Source of the DNA: Hyphodiscus hymeniophilus
Taxonomy: Eukaryota; Ascomycota; Leotiomycetes; Helotiales; Hyphodiscaceae
Assembly (NCBI GenBank): GCA_016508695.1
Contig: VNKQ01000009.1
Span: forward strand, 1,612,001 to 1,676,000
Reading direction: 5' to 3'
DNA: 64,000 nt
In this document: positions 22,609 through 34,600 of the stretch, piece after piece
How positions within the stretch are numbered: the stretch's first letter is position 1
Layout of the letters: every line of letters starts with the position of its first letter
Notes under the pieces: model-generated
What the model was told of the DNA's origin: nothing
Seen by the model: the letters and a program-made list of their open reading frames with translations, nothing else
Database searches by the model: none
Program-made: the position numbers and the translations under genes

Positions 22609-24740
22609 TCAATTTCCTAGGAACATTTCTTCAAGCGAAGGGAACTCTTGAAATGCGGGAGCCCCCCAGTCGCCAGAATCAAATTCGAGAGGCAAGAGTG
22701 TATTTGTTGCAGTTAACACATCGAGTCCCTGTTTTGGCGTGAAAGTGCTGCTTTGCCCAATCTCAAAATGCAGAGCAGAACTGTCGTCGGAAACATGCTT
22801 TCTCATAATGCTGAGAGCCCATTTAGAGACTGGTTCTGCCTTACCGCCAAGCTGGACGTGTTGTGAGGTTCTCTCCATCAATGAAAGAGTCTGGTCAATG
22901 TCATCCAAATAAATGGCAAATTCGCTCAGAGTTACCATAGCGAAAGAGCAGAGCAGATTTTCGTAGGCTGGCCGCACAAAGTCAGTAAGATCGGACATGG
23001 CGAGGAAAAGATGTAGAATCCGGTGCGCGTGTTCTATTGCGAGATGAATATAGAGACTAGGATCAAGCTCTGTATCAATGGAATCTTTTTGGTGCTTGCT
23101 TGGCTGCTCAGCAAGATATTTTAGGGTCCTTCGGGTGAGAATCAGATAAGAGCAGGAATACGCAAATCGAAGGGGCTTCGTGGAGTCCAGCTCTGAGGGA
23201 ATGAATGAGCCTCGAGTTAGTGCAGTTCGATAGCTTTGGAGGTCATACCGAAGAATTGGCCGCATCGTTTCTTCCAATCATCGAGCTCGGCCCATACCAA
23301 GCTGTCTGTTTGCACAGTATCTAGATTGACAAGATTGCAGACTAGGTCATAAAGTTCGACTCCGGAAGCAACGAGTTGATCTCGAGAATTATATGATGGG
23401 AGACTGAGTATGTTCTTGCATTGCTTAAGGTATTGTCTCGAGAGAACGGGTGGTCTGCCCGTGCCCACTGAGAATCTTCGGGTTCCGGTCAGCCACTCAG
23501 CCCAAAAAGACAAGACGCAGAAACATTGCAGTTTATACACGATCAGGGTAAAAGACCTACTGTAGGTGGCACAAGCAAATTAAATTCCAAGATCTCAAAG
23601 TCTCTCTTGACCTACGATCAACAAGCCCGTCCGTTCGAGGCTTCAGCAGCTGTTCGAAATTGATCGCAAGCATCCCTTGCATAGCAGCCACTCCACTCAA
23701 TAGCCATGGGTCGAGATGTTCTGTATCACTATTTGGAACAAGATTCCACATTGAGAAGATTAGCATAGATTGTATGGCTTCGAGTGAAAGTGGCGATCCA
23801 AGCATTGTCTTGCTTAGAAGTCCACTGACATGCTGGTAGAGATCGTGATGAAGCTGCGAACCATGGAGGTTAGAGTCGATTTGCAAACCAGCCAGAATGC
23901 AGCTCGCACGTAGAAGTGATGGAGCTTGCTGTAGTAGAGAAGGATCGGAACGCATAAACAGCCATCTGCGGGAAAGCTTCGAAAACCTGTAGCATGATCA
24001 GTCATTGCGCCGAAGAGTGAGAGATGCTCCAACTGACCCTATGAATAGTGAATGGGCCACCTCTTCACTAATTATGCCTTTTGCAACTATGTCTTCAGAT
24101 GCATCAGTCTCATGGGAGCCTCTGCCTTCACCTAGGATATAATGCTTCATGTCCCGAATCAAGCTCGCAGGGGCAGTGCGCGAGTTCCGATCAGCGACTA
24201 GAGGACCTTGTACTTGAGGGCTCCTCCTAGCATAATTTACAGAGTCTTGTTCTTTCCCAACTTTGGCGGTTGGTATAGCTTCGTTAGAAGCTCGATGGAG
24301 ACCCAGAACCTGGTCGAGTGTTGCTTTGACTTGAGCCAGCGAGTTCTCGAGATCATGAAGTCTATACAAAGCCCATTTAGAACTCGATCAAGGGAGCGTG
24401 CGTATTTCAAACCTTTGATCAATGTCACCGCTGGTTTGAGTGACATGCTGAGGTACCCGGTCTTTCGATGGCGAATACTGATCGGAGTTCTCTGGGAGTG
24501 CGTCTGATGAATCTAGAGAACAATCCAATCCGTGCGGATTCAGCACTTTGCACAAGAAGAACCTATTGGGAGTTCTTACTTCAGAATTCCACATCTATGA
24601 CAGGCAACAGAATCATGTTCAATCTCACACCTAGTCTTCAGCCTTCGGCATCGGTCGCACGATCTTATCTTTCGCTTTGGTGGAGGATCGGTTTCGTCAG
24701 CCGCGTGCTTTCGTTTGGCCGATGGTGATTGAGACATCAT
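22609..24740 (-). CDS. Zn2Cys6 fungal transcription factor
   Basis: The best start is the ATG at 24740 (MMSQSPSAKRKHAAD), since the upstream in-frame codon is TTG. A basic stretch (PPPKRKIRS) leads into the zinc cluster CDRCRRLKTRC...CHRC. Its last cysteine lies beyond a splice or short insertion near 24560-24595, which I could not resolve exactly. A short coiled-coil-like segment (LHDLENSLAQVKATLDQVLGL) follows, as usual after the zinc cluster. Four or more further exons encode the alpha-helical middle homology region to a stop at 22609. One apparent frameshift near 23217-23260 is removed by a GT-AG intron (branch CACTAAC, acceptor CCCTCAG). The protein is probably a nuclear DNA-binding regulator, possibly of the adjacent P450/dioxygenase genes. 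That target is inferred from position only. Confidence 0.82.
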
Positions 24741-26125
24741 GATTCCATGTCGAGAAGCTGTCAAGGCGCAGGCATAATCAGGAGTGCCGTATGGTTTTCT
24801 TCGGAACTCTTACTGTAGGCGAATCGCTGACCACCCACGCATGGGTCACAATCTAATCCCATCCTGTCCAATCCCCCACTGTAGAGAAACGACTTCCTCT
24901 GCATCATCCATCAATAAACCAACGGCAAGTTGCTAGAAAGCCGGGAACGGTTGGGAAGTTTCCAGAGAGACGCGCGTATGAGGTTCCAAATGCTAGAGGT
25001 AACCCCAATTCTGGATTTCGCGGACGGGCATTAATGAATCACGTGAAAATCAGGTGATAGAGAAAATGCCCTCGAAGTGGATCATTCCCCAGAATGTCTC
25101 CAGCCATGCGTCCAGCAAGAAACACGCTTGGAAACCCATCTCTCCTAAGTAAAGCGATGCGATCCATTTGTTCGCCCAAATGGCTGCTTCACCAAATTTT
25201 GTCGGAGATCGTTTCTCATATCAGCCGTCCGTCGATCCTTTCCTTTTGCGCCTGAAACTGTCCTCACGTCAGTACGAGTACAGACAGTACTGGCAGCAGA
25301 ATGCGCCGAGTCCACCTTGCTGGCGGGCTGGCGGGATGGCGGACTGGCTGGCTGTCATACGCCAATATCAAGCCCAATCGTCATCTCAACCCATTCCAGC
25401 AGCACACTACGGAGTAAATCACCCTCAACACCATCGTATTAAGGTTATTCGAGTTCCATCTGGGCCCTGAGATCGTCCGCCAGCATCTCTCGGCCACCAT
25501 CTTACCCGTCGCACAGGGTCTGCTTGTGGGGGCAGGGGGCTGCTCCATCCCGAACAGGAACGACAGTCTGGTCGACGTTGGGGTGTGTCGTCTCCTACGA
25601 CCGTCTATCACTATTCAGATCCCCATACTCTCGACCATGGCCTGCACGGTCTTCATTCCTTTCTTGCTTTGCTTCTTTAGAGTTCAAAATTTTGCCTTGC
25701 CTGGCTTGTCATTCATTTACTTCTCACGTGTCACTTCTTACTTCTGCAAAATGTTCAATGCAAATCATTCTAGGTAGAACAAGGGTCTGTCCCTCGTGAA
25801 CCGGCTTCAGTCGATCCGGGGTAGTTCCATTCCTTGGTTCGAGCCTGGCCCGCTAGACGCGGATGCTTTCATCGCGCTCTCAGCCATTTGAGCTTTCACT
25901 GCACGGCCTGCTTCGTGCTCTACGACCCGATCAGGCCAAGGTAATTAATTGTGTCCCTTCCTGGTGCTTCCAATCAACACAAGCAGTCAGCGTTGGCCCT
26001 TTCTAGATCGAATATGTCTCTAACTCGTCCACATACTGAGCTACCTCAACCATGGGCCTTGCTATCTGTTTGTCTTTGACTTTCCGAGTATCTTCTATCA
26101 AGTGAACGTGGTCCTGGATTCGAAA
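24741..26125. promoter_or_regulatory. Intergenic region between divergent regulator and reductase genes
   Basis: This 1.4-kb stretch between two start codons should carry both promoters. Short frames occur but no exon of a recognisable protein. No regulatory motif could be assigned. Confidence 0.45.
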
Positions 26126-28246
26126 ATGACACGAATAACTCCTCGAACATGCCTCTGGCCCCTGGCAGGAAGTCTTGTCTTTACCTTTTCCCTCTCTATC
26201 GGCCTAACGTTTCGCTCAAACCACCACTGCTTCGCTGGTACATGTGGCGAGTGGCTCTTCCCACTCCAAGCACGGCTTCATGTTGTTGTTTGGTACTTCT
26301 GGCTCGCAATATCCGTCACCGTCCTAGCAATACGCGCATTTCATCCGTCGATGCGGAAGCTCCTTCGCACTCCATTATTTGAGCGAGGACTTCCTCTACT
26401 AGGAAAACAGTTGACAATTGGTGGCATTCTCGTCTTCGGCTGGATCCTTTCGCTCTATGGTATCATTGTGGGAATATGGTGGATTCAACTAAAAGACTAT
26501 TTCATACAACGAGGAATCGAGGGAGGGGTGTTTAGTGGCAATGAAAGGTTAGCAGCTATCGCCTTGACTGGTCATCTTTGCGATGTTACAATGGGCATGG
26601 CAATCATCCCGATTTCACGGCACAGTGCTCTGGCTTCGTTCTTTAAGATATCGGTGGCAACGACACTCACGTTTCATATGATCACAGCATATACACTCTT
26701 CACATTGGTCACAATTCACGGACTGCTTTACGCCTCGTGGGTTGCTGCGTTCAATGGTCTATCAAGCAGTCTACGCATGGTGTTTCCGGTTCTCAATCCC
26801 ACCTACCTGTACAGAGAGACATGGCCGGGTAACCACTCGAGTCTAGGTATTTGGAGAGCGTCTCTAATCTTCACCGGCAGCCTGACGGCCCTCATTATGC
26901 TCCTCATCTTCATTACAACTCTTCCCACCATTAGAAACCGTCACTTCAATCTGTTCTACTTCACCCACCTTCTGGGTATCGTCGCAATTATCATAATATG
27001 TCTCCATGCTAGTACGATGTTTTACTGTACGTCACCAGGCCTGATGATGTGGTTGTTAGACTGGGTCATGCGTATATACGAACTTTGGGCACCGCTCGAT
27101 GGCAACATCAAGGCTCTGGGAAAAGGCTGGTACAGGCAAGTCTTTACTGTTCCCTTTGAGATTCCTCAGCTTATACTTGCGTAGCCTCTCTGCTCCCATG
27201 CCACGACGTCGTCTCGATGGCTGTGCTTGCAAGTCACCGTTAGCACATTTCTATATTTACCATTCCGATACTTCACTCCGAGAGCTCCATCCTTTCACTA
27301 CTACGACCCACCTCGCATCCCAAAATAACGTCACACATCATTCACAAGACGACATCAATATCCGGTTTTTGTTCAGATCTCGCGGGAAACCAACCCTTTC
27401 ACACGATGAGAATACTCTCGCTCTTGGCTTTGCACCCTCATTCTTCGCCCTTATCAGAAGATTACGCGGGCGAAAGACCTTCACACAATGGACTGAGAGA
27501 TTGGCAGAGGTCGCAGATGCAGAAGACACCACGACAGCACGATCACACATCGAAGGGCCACGGCAGCTCGAGCTCAAAACAAGCACCACGATCAGTAAAG
27601 CTGCACCTGTATCCCTCCGTCTAGAAGGCCCCTATTTTACACCCGCTGATCCCGCACGATATCGAACGGTCGTATGTCTCGTCGCAGGGACCGGCATAAG
27701 TGGCGCATTGGCCATCTCCGGTGCTTTCAAAGAGATGGAACGACAATCAGCGATGGGAAATCCGAAGTTCGAATCCAGTCCGCCGAGATGTGCGGCGACT
27801 AGTTCAGCCTCCTTGCCGTTGCAGAGTCAATCGCAGAACGGAAGAACAGACTCAATTGCTTCAGTCGGAAGGGACAGAGTTTGGACGAGATGTGTTATCA
27901 TCTGGACGGTGCGGGAAGATACTCATATCGACCTCCCTGACCTGAAAAGTAAGCCTACAAAACTTCCATATCTTGCTTCGGTGAGCTAACAACATTTACA
28001 GCTTCTCCTAACTCCGCTCTGGAAGTCCGAACAAACCTCACAGGACCTGGCAAAAAACGACTGGATGTCGGACAAGTATTGGATGAGATTCTAGCTGCGG
28101 ATGTGGCATCTTCGAACCCGAAAGTGAAACCTTCCGCTTGGGTGTATATCTCGGGACCCAATGCCTTCATCGCTGCCGGAGAGACAGCGTGCAAGGAGAG
28201 GTGTCAATTGGGCGTTGAGTGGTATGGCGCAAGATGGGACATATAA
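26126..28246 (+). CDS. Ferric reductase-like transmembrane oxidoreductase (FRE/NOX type)
   Basis: Exons 26126-27135, 27185-27948 and 28002-28246 give 672 aa. The ATG at 26126 is used. The N-terminal half has about six hydrophobic helices. Heme-ligand histidines fall in the ferric-reductase core, in GHLCDVTMGMAIIPISRHS, LTFHMITAYTLFTLVTIHG and LFYFTHLLG. The C-terminal half has the FAD motif HPFTTTTHL, the EGPYFTP loop, an NADPH-binding AGTGISGAL segment and the terminal VYISGP strand. Such proteins move electrons from NADPH across a membrane to ferric or cupric chelates. The first intron (27136-27184) has a GC donor (GCAAGT). Without removing it the frame stops at 27184. The NADPH-site glycine pattern is slightly unusual, so reductase activity is likely but not certain. 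Confidence 0.85.
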
Positions 28247-29212
28247 CGATGCAATAATAATGATTAATGTGGGAGAGAAGCGATTCTTGGACGACTAGTG
28301 AATAGAAAGACTTTGCAGCTTTACCTTATCGCAAGGAGGCTTGTATCAGAAAGCAATCATATTCTTCTAGATTTGCGCTTGCATGGCCCTGCACGGGTCG
28401 ATTTCGGGAGTGCGGTATGCTACTCCGAGCATCTTGAGCGTGCAAGCAGAGAGCATTTGGTGATCACATTGAACGTTCTTAAATCTGCTTCGGGTCTAAC
28501 ACATCTGATGGCATCTGATGGAACTTGAGTATTTGTTTTGTAGATAGAAAGAGAGAGATCGAGTGCAGCATGAAACAAAAATCACCTTACTTCAATACAC
28601 AATTAATGTGGCCTTTAATAGGCATGGCATCTCACGCAGTCCGTAGCAGCTACCTATTCAAAAAGACCCGATCCCTAGAGATTGTACTGAGGTTTTTTTC
28701 CGAAGTATATGTTAGTTTGCGTTGATCTATTTCTCCTTATATTTCTACCGCCTCGGGTCTTCAAGCCCTTTATAATCGCAATCGCCCATCTGTTAACCCT
28801 GGGGTAGGGAAAACAGAGTTCTAGGTAGGTAAGGTAGCAAGTAGTGACCATTTGCAATTGTATTGTCCCGCTTTTGCACGCTCGACTGGAAGTCCGTGGC
28901 CAAACGACGCAGCAAATTGATATAATAGCGAGGGGGGTTCCAAACAGGAACTTGGTTTTTAGTACTATCAGGGAGCATTTAATCACAGCACGGCCACTCG
29001 CTACTGGATTCACTGAACTCACGAGATACTAGGAATTCGTTAGGCAAACACGACGGAGATACTCGTGCCAGACTATGGTGAGAGTCTTTCAAGCAATTGG
29101 AAGGCTACAACGAGCTGTACGGAGATGAGCTTGGGCCGCCCCTCGGCACTTCCCAGCTCGTAAATCCCCGCTGTACAGATCAATACGATAGTACAGTGCG
29201 AACAGCAGCGCT
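28247..29212. other. Intergenic, no gene recognised
   Basis: This is about 1 kb between the 3' ends of two convergent genes (ferric reductase-like and aldehyde dehydrogenase). Frames of 60-115 codons lack features. It is expected to hold the two 3' UTRs. Confidence 0.5.
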
Positions 29213-30982
29213 CTACTTATCCAGATACAACGTCTGCGAATTGCAATAGCTCTTCAACCCGCTCAGTCCCTGCTCAGTACCCATCCCCGATTGCTTGTGC
29301 CCCCCAAACGGCGCCCTGGGATCCATCGCGAAGTGCGTATTCACCCAGACCGTCCCGGCCTCGATCTGTTGCGCGATGCCGTTCGCGCGCTCCTTGCTGC
29401 CCGACCAGACGGAGGCGCCCAGGCCGTACGCCGTGTTGTTGGCTTTGGCGATGGCTTCGGCGTCGCTGGAGAAGGAGAGGAGAGGGACGATGGGACCTGG
29501 TTGGATGTGAGCTCACGGACAGAAGAAGAAGAAGAAGAAGAAGAAGAAGAAGAAGAAGAAGAAGAAGAAGAAGAAATGCGAGGAAGGGATTACCGAATGG
29601 CTCTTCAACCACAAGGCGAGAATCCTCGGGCGGGCGATCGATGATGGTGGGCGTGATGAAATAGCCTTTCCCGCCTGGGTTCTTGCCGCCTACGGCGACG
29701 TTCTGCCCTTGCGTCTCGATCTCCGAGAAGAAGCCCTTGACTCGCTCATACTGCATCGCGTTCTGGAGTGGCCCGAGGAAGACGCCGTCTTCATTGCCTT
29801 CGCCTACTTTGAGGGCGGCGGTATGCTTGACCAGGGCAGCACGGAACTCATCGAAGATCTTCTCGTGCACGTAGATGCGCTTGATGGCGAGGCAGATCTG
29901 GGCATGTCAGTAGATTTACCAGGCACGTAAAGGGCGGGGGGAGATACCTGGCCAGAGTTCAAAAAGGCTAGTTGAGCGACCTGTGAAGTATCAGTACCAT
30001 CATATAACGAGAGGGATTTCAGAGTACCTTTGCAGCAACCTCGTCAACATCTACATCATCACAAACAATGGTCGGATCCTTCCCACCCAGTTCCAACGTC
30101 ACTCTCTTCAACGTCTTGCTCGCCGACTCCATAACCTTCTTCCCCGTCGCCGTGCTTCCCGTAAAGCTAATCTTCGCGGGCGTTGGATGGCTAGTCAGCC
30201 AGATGCCCAGGCTATCGTCTCCGGACAGCACCTGGATCACCCCCGGTGGAAAGAATTGCTGCGCAAGCTCCACCAGCTTCAACCCCCCAGCTGGCGTGAA
30301 TGGTGAAGGCTTGACGATGATCGGATTGCCCGTCACCACCGCCGAGGCGATTTTCCCGGCGGCGAGGAGGATTGGGAAGTTCCAGGGCACCAGCCCGACC
30401 GCGACGCCAAGGGGCGTAAAGCGCACCAGGATAGTCTTGTCGGCGTGCTCTATCTTCTCCACCGGCAGGTCGATGGCGGCCGTGGCACGCATCCAAGCCA
30501 CCGAAGTATCGAGCTCGACGCGCGCGAACTGGATCTATGCCATATTAGCAATGACTCCAACCACCAAACACCAAGGTGGGGAAATGGAGACTACGAGCAC
30601 TCACCGGCTTTCCCTGCTCCTGCGTTAGGAGCTTCGAGAACGGCTCCTTCTCCCTCTCCAGCGCGCTCGCGAAAGCCAGCACGGCCTTCTGTCTTTCTGC
30701 GTACGGCACTGCAGCCCAAGTCTTGAACGCCTTCTGCGCAGCTGCCATTGCCCGATCGACATCTTCGCGCGTGGAGACTGGCACCGTTGGATTCTCCGCC
30801 TCCGTCGCCGGGTTAACACTGCAGCGTGTCTGCTTGGTCGAGGTGAGTTCGCCGTTGATCACATTTGAATAAGTCGTCCATGTGAGTGGTTTAGACTGTA
30901 GGTTCTTGCTGGAATGGCCGTTTTGAGTTCCAGAGAAGGCATGGGCGCTGTTGCCGTTAGGAGTACTTGCTATGGAGGTCAT
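29213..30982 (-). CDS. NAD(P)-dependent aldehyde dehydrogenase
   Basis: Five exons, 30982-30605, 30534-30028, 29980-29948, 29897-29594 and 29496-29213, give 501 aa. All phases fit and all introns are GT-AG. Features in order are the PWNFPILLAAGKIASA substrate/cofactor region, NPIIVKPSPFTP, the Rossmann FTGSTATGKKVM, the catalytic general base in LELGGKDPTIV, and the nucleophilic Cys in LNSGQICLAIKR. That last motif is assembled from a 33-nt micro-exon joined to exon 4. The C-terminus has WVNTHFAMDPRAPFGGHKQSG. The enzyme oxidises an aldehyde to the acid. Substrate class cannot be told. The N-terminal 40 residues are Ser/Asn-rich and show no clear targeting signal. The fourth intron contains a GAA/TTC microsatellite. 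Confidence 0.92.
29521..29575 (+). repeat. (GAA)n trinucleotide microsatellite in an intron
   Basis: This is an uninterrupted 55-bp run of the GAA unit (about 18 copies) on the plus strand, TTC on the gene's strand. It lies wholly inside the 97-bp fourth intron (29497-29593) of the aldehyde dehydrogenase and forms part of its polypyrimidine sequence. Confidence 0.95.
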
Positions 30983-31693
30983 GATGCCCGATTCTAATGA
31001 AAGAATATATCAATATCGAGCAATGAGGGGATCGTAGAGATGTGAGGTGAGGGAAGGTAGAACAGAACACGAAAAATGAAACAAGGACAGACTCGAGTGA
31101 TACATGACGAGTTTAGTCCAATGTTGATTCAACCCTATTACCCCTCAATTAAGCCAAGAACCCAAATCTACTGTACACGGTCCGGTATCCATTCTTTATC
31201 CTTGGTATGATCCCGTGCTCCACAAGCCCTATCCATTAAATCTAGAACACGGAGCGGGCTCCGCCAGCTCACTATCGTGTATGAAGACTACCGTCAGCTA
31301 CAGCGCTAAGGGTTGGTATGCCGAGATTGCTATCCGTCCTGGTGGTCGGCGAACATGCAATGCAAAACCCCCCATTTTGCGCGATTCTGCTGTTATTCAG
31401 CTTTGCGGGGTCTTTTGTACTCTGCGGGGATTTGGAATACAATTCGCAGGTTTACAGTTCTCTGCTGACACGGTCCGGACCGGAGGTGTCAGGATTAGTT
31501 GTTACTGTAGTACGAAGTACGGGAATAATGCAGCCGTACGCCAGTTAATGGGAAATGGACTGGACTGCCATTGTAAGACCCGTCCGACGCGGTCCGACGG
31601 AAGCTTAACTGAGACTTGATCACGATAGCTCTGAGGTCGCGTCTTCATCAATTCTGGTATCTTATCTTGATAATCGAACAAACTTTTCCAATC
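30983..31693. other. Intergenic: promoter side of aldehyde dehydrogenase and 3' side of RRP5
   Basis: The dehydrogenase starts at 30982 and RRP5 ends at 31694, both on the minus strand, so this 711-bp gap contains the dehydrogenase promoter and the RRP5 3' UTR. The plus-strand frame at 31215-31619 has no recognisable feature. Confidence 0.5.
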
Positions 31694-34600
31694 TCACTCC
31701 TTTGAGGAAGCAGTTTTCACCCACTCCGCCGCCTTGGCTTTGACTTTCTCTTGCTCCTTCGCCCCTCCATTCTTTTCTTCCCATTCACTCCACCTTCTGA
31801 ACCAAGCCTTGGCTCCTTTGGGCTTCAAACCCTTAACCTTAACAACTCTCTCGAACACACCTCTGATGATGTCCTTGCCTCCCTGTTGGATTTCCAGATC
31901 CAGAAGCTGGTTCCAGATATCCAGGCGTTTGGGGAAGGTGGAGAGAAGCCCCTCAAACATCGTGCGTCCACGCTCTGGAGAACCGTTCGGCGAGTGGAAT
32001 TCCAAGGCTGCGAATTTCAGGGTGAGGGCCAAGTGAGTATACACTGGGAGAGATTGCATTGCACGAGGAAGAAGCTCGCGGGCGCGATCGGGAGAGGACA
32101 GAGTCGTGTGTAGGAAGTGTGCGAAATTAGACCATGTTAACGGGGCCTGTGAGAACTTCTTAACGATGTTCTGGAAGAGCTCGTCCGCTTTCTGTGTGGA
32201 TGTTAGTACAAAATCTTTCGGGCACATGTGTTGGAATACAAGAAGCGGCTTACATCATGTTTTCCAGATTGGATATAAATACTGGCCAACTTTTCATGGA
32301 TTTCTTGTGCATCGTTGTATTGGCATGCCCGCTTGAAAACTTCGTCCACAGTATCATCGTTCCCATAAGCAACTTCTAGATTAAGCAGTGCAATCCAAAC
32401 GTTCATCTTCTCGGTTTCCTCCCGGATATTGATCGTTTTGATCGCGCGCTCTGCGACTTCTCTTGCCTTGAAAAGTTCGCTGAGTTGCATTTGGAAGGCC
32501 ATGTATTGGATCCAGAGAGAAGACGAATCGGGCTGCCCAAGTAAGAGACGTTCGAAATCGCCGACTGACTGTGGTCCATTGACATCCAAGTCACCCGTTC
32601 GATCGATCTTGATTTCCGACTTCCTCTTCTTCTTTTTCTGAGGCTTTTCGTCCGCTGTATCGTCATCCGCGTTGGAACTTCCGTCCACGTTGTCGAATAC
32701 GTTAGCTGTCCAGTCGAAGCCACCTGCATTGAGGGCAGCAACAGGCGTATCATCGCCAATATCTTCCATTTCTTCATCGAATTCGTGAGTTCCTTGTTCA
32801 GGCGTACTTTCAATGCTCTCAACGTCATCAATATCGATACCCCCCTCTTCATCGTCCTTTACCTCCTCATCGCTGGACGTGCCAAGTTTGACACCTTCCA
32901 CGCCATCCATTTCCTCATCACTATCCTCCCCAGAAGCACCTTCATCTTCGAAATACGAGGCTTTCAACCCGAAGCTGATTCGTCTCTTGTCTGGTTCAAG
33001 CCTCAGAACAATAGCCTTGACAGTATCACCTTCCTCATACAGCTTCTTCACGTCATGCACACGCTTTTCGGCCATTTCACTCTGATGGCATAAACCGCTG
33101 ACATTCGCAGATGCATCAATGACAATGAAGACGCCGAAGTCTTCCACCTTCCGAATCTTACCAGTAACTATCTGTCCAATTCTGATGTCCTCAAAAGTCA
33201 AGGGTTTGACATAATTCTTATCTATAACCGATGCCTTCAAGCTCAATTGAACATGATTGAGGTTCGGATCAACTGAAGTGACCTTGCCTTTGACAAGCTG
33301 ATCGGCTTGAAATTCCGATTTCCAGTCTTTGACGTACTGATCAGAGAGATCAGAGATTCGTACCAACGCCTTTAGGTTTCCGCCGAGGTTTACAAAGATC
33401 CCCTTGTCTGACATGTTGTGTACGAAACCACGTACGATATCGTTGACCTGCAATTGGCTCGCTGAATGTATTTCGGGATCTTGGACGGGGAGGGAAGAGT
33501 TCAGAACCCTCGAGGCCCTCGTCGATAGTCGGATCTTCTTGTTGGAGGTGTCTACGTCCGTGATGCAGACTCGGACGATTTCATGCTTAGAGTACTTTGC
33601 CGGATTCGCTTCAGAGTAATCATCCGCAAGATCAGTAAGGTATACTGGGGCCGAGATCTGGTCATTGAGCTGCACCATGATGTTCCTTTCACCAACTTTG
33701 GTCACTTTGCCGGGAAGGACCGCACCCTTGCTAAGATTGTTCCATGTCAAGACCTGCGAGGTCTGCGACGATCGTGCAGAAAGGTCCAAGCGGTTGGCTG
33801 TAACATCTACAGACTTTACTTGCGCCTTGATTGCCGACCCGACTGGGAAGTTTGATTCCAAGTTTTTCAGTAAAGAGACGTCATCAGAAACATCTAAAGC
33901 TTCAATTCGGCCGCGAACATTGGGTGATAGATTGACCCAGATACAGTTTACATCCACATTGTTGATATAAGCGATCCATGTAGATCCAACATTAACTTTA
34001 TCCATGGTCAATGGTTCTCGAGGCGTGTCCACTTGATCGCTTGGCTTGGCGGACAACTCAAAGACTAGATTGCCTCCGGAACGGTGAGATATTGGCAGAA
34101 ATCGATGATTACGTGCATCATGGATTCCAAGTATACGAACATCGACAATCTGCTTTGGTGAGAACGATTTCAGTGGTCGTTTGCGGTCCTTGATATCATC
34201 CCAAGAGTCGAACACTTGAGAGACATCGATACGGCCTTGAACGTTATCTGCGAGTTGAACATTGATCTGTGTCTCTTTTACCGAAACCACACGTGCCTTG
34301 GTCAATCTTCCCAGCGTAAAATCATCGAGCGATACTATTGTGTCATCGACGGCATTTGTCGTAGTCTGGTCCTCACTTGTTGAGGCTTTCGAAGGCTTCA
34401 ATGCTTCCTTAGAAGCAACGTCCGTCATAGATAGGAGAAATCTCCGTTGACCATGGTCTACTGAAATTACTTTGACCTCGATAGATTTGAATTTCGTCAG
34501 ACCAAAGTCGGGCAGTAGTAGGGCTTTTTCTGATATTTTTGACTTTGGTAGTAGTCCAGTGACATCGCCTCCAAACTGGACGAAGACAGCGGTCGGAGTC

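Noticed and set aside
23217..23277. Apparent frameshift in the Zn2Cys6 factor gene
   Set aside because: A GT-AG intron with a CACTAAC branch site and CCCTCAG acceptor restores the frame (CGQFF joined to ELDSTKPLRFAY), so no mutation is needed.
27099..27989. A separate second gene downstream of the ferric reductase transmembrane part
   Set aside because: It is the FAD/NADPH half of the same gene. The GC-AG intron at 27136-27184 joins them in frame.
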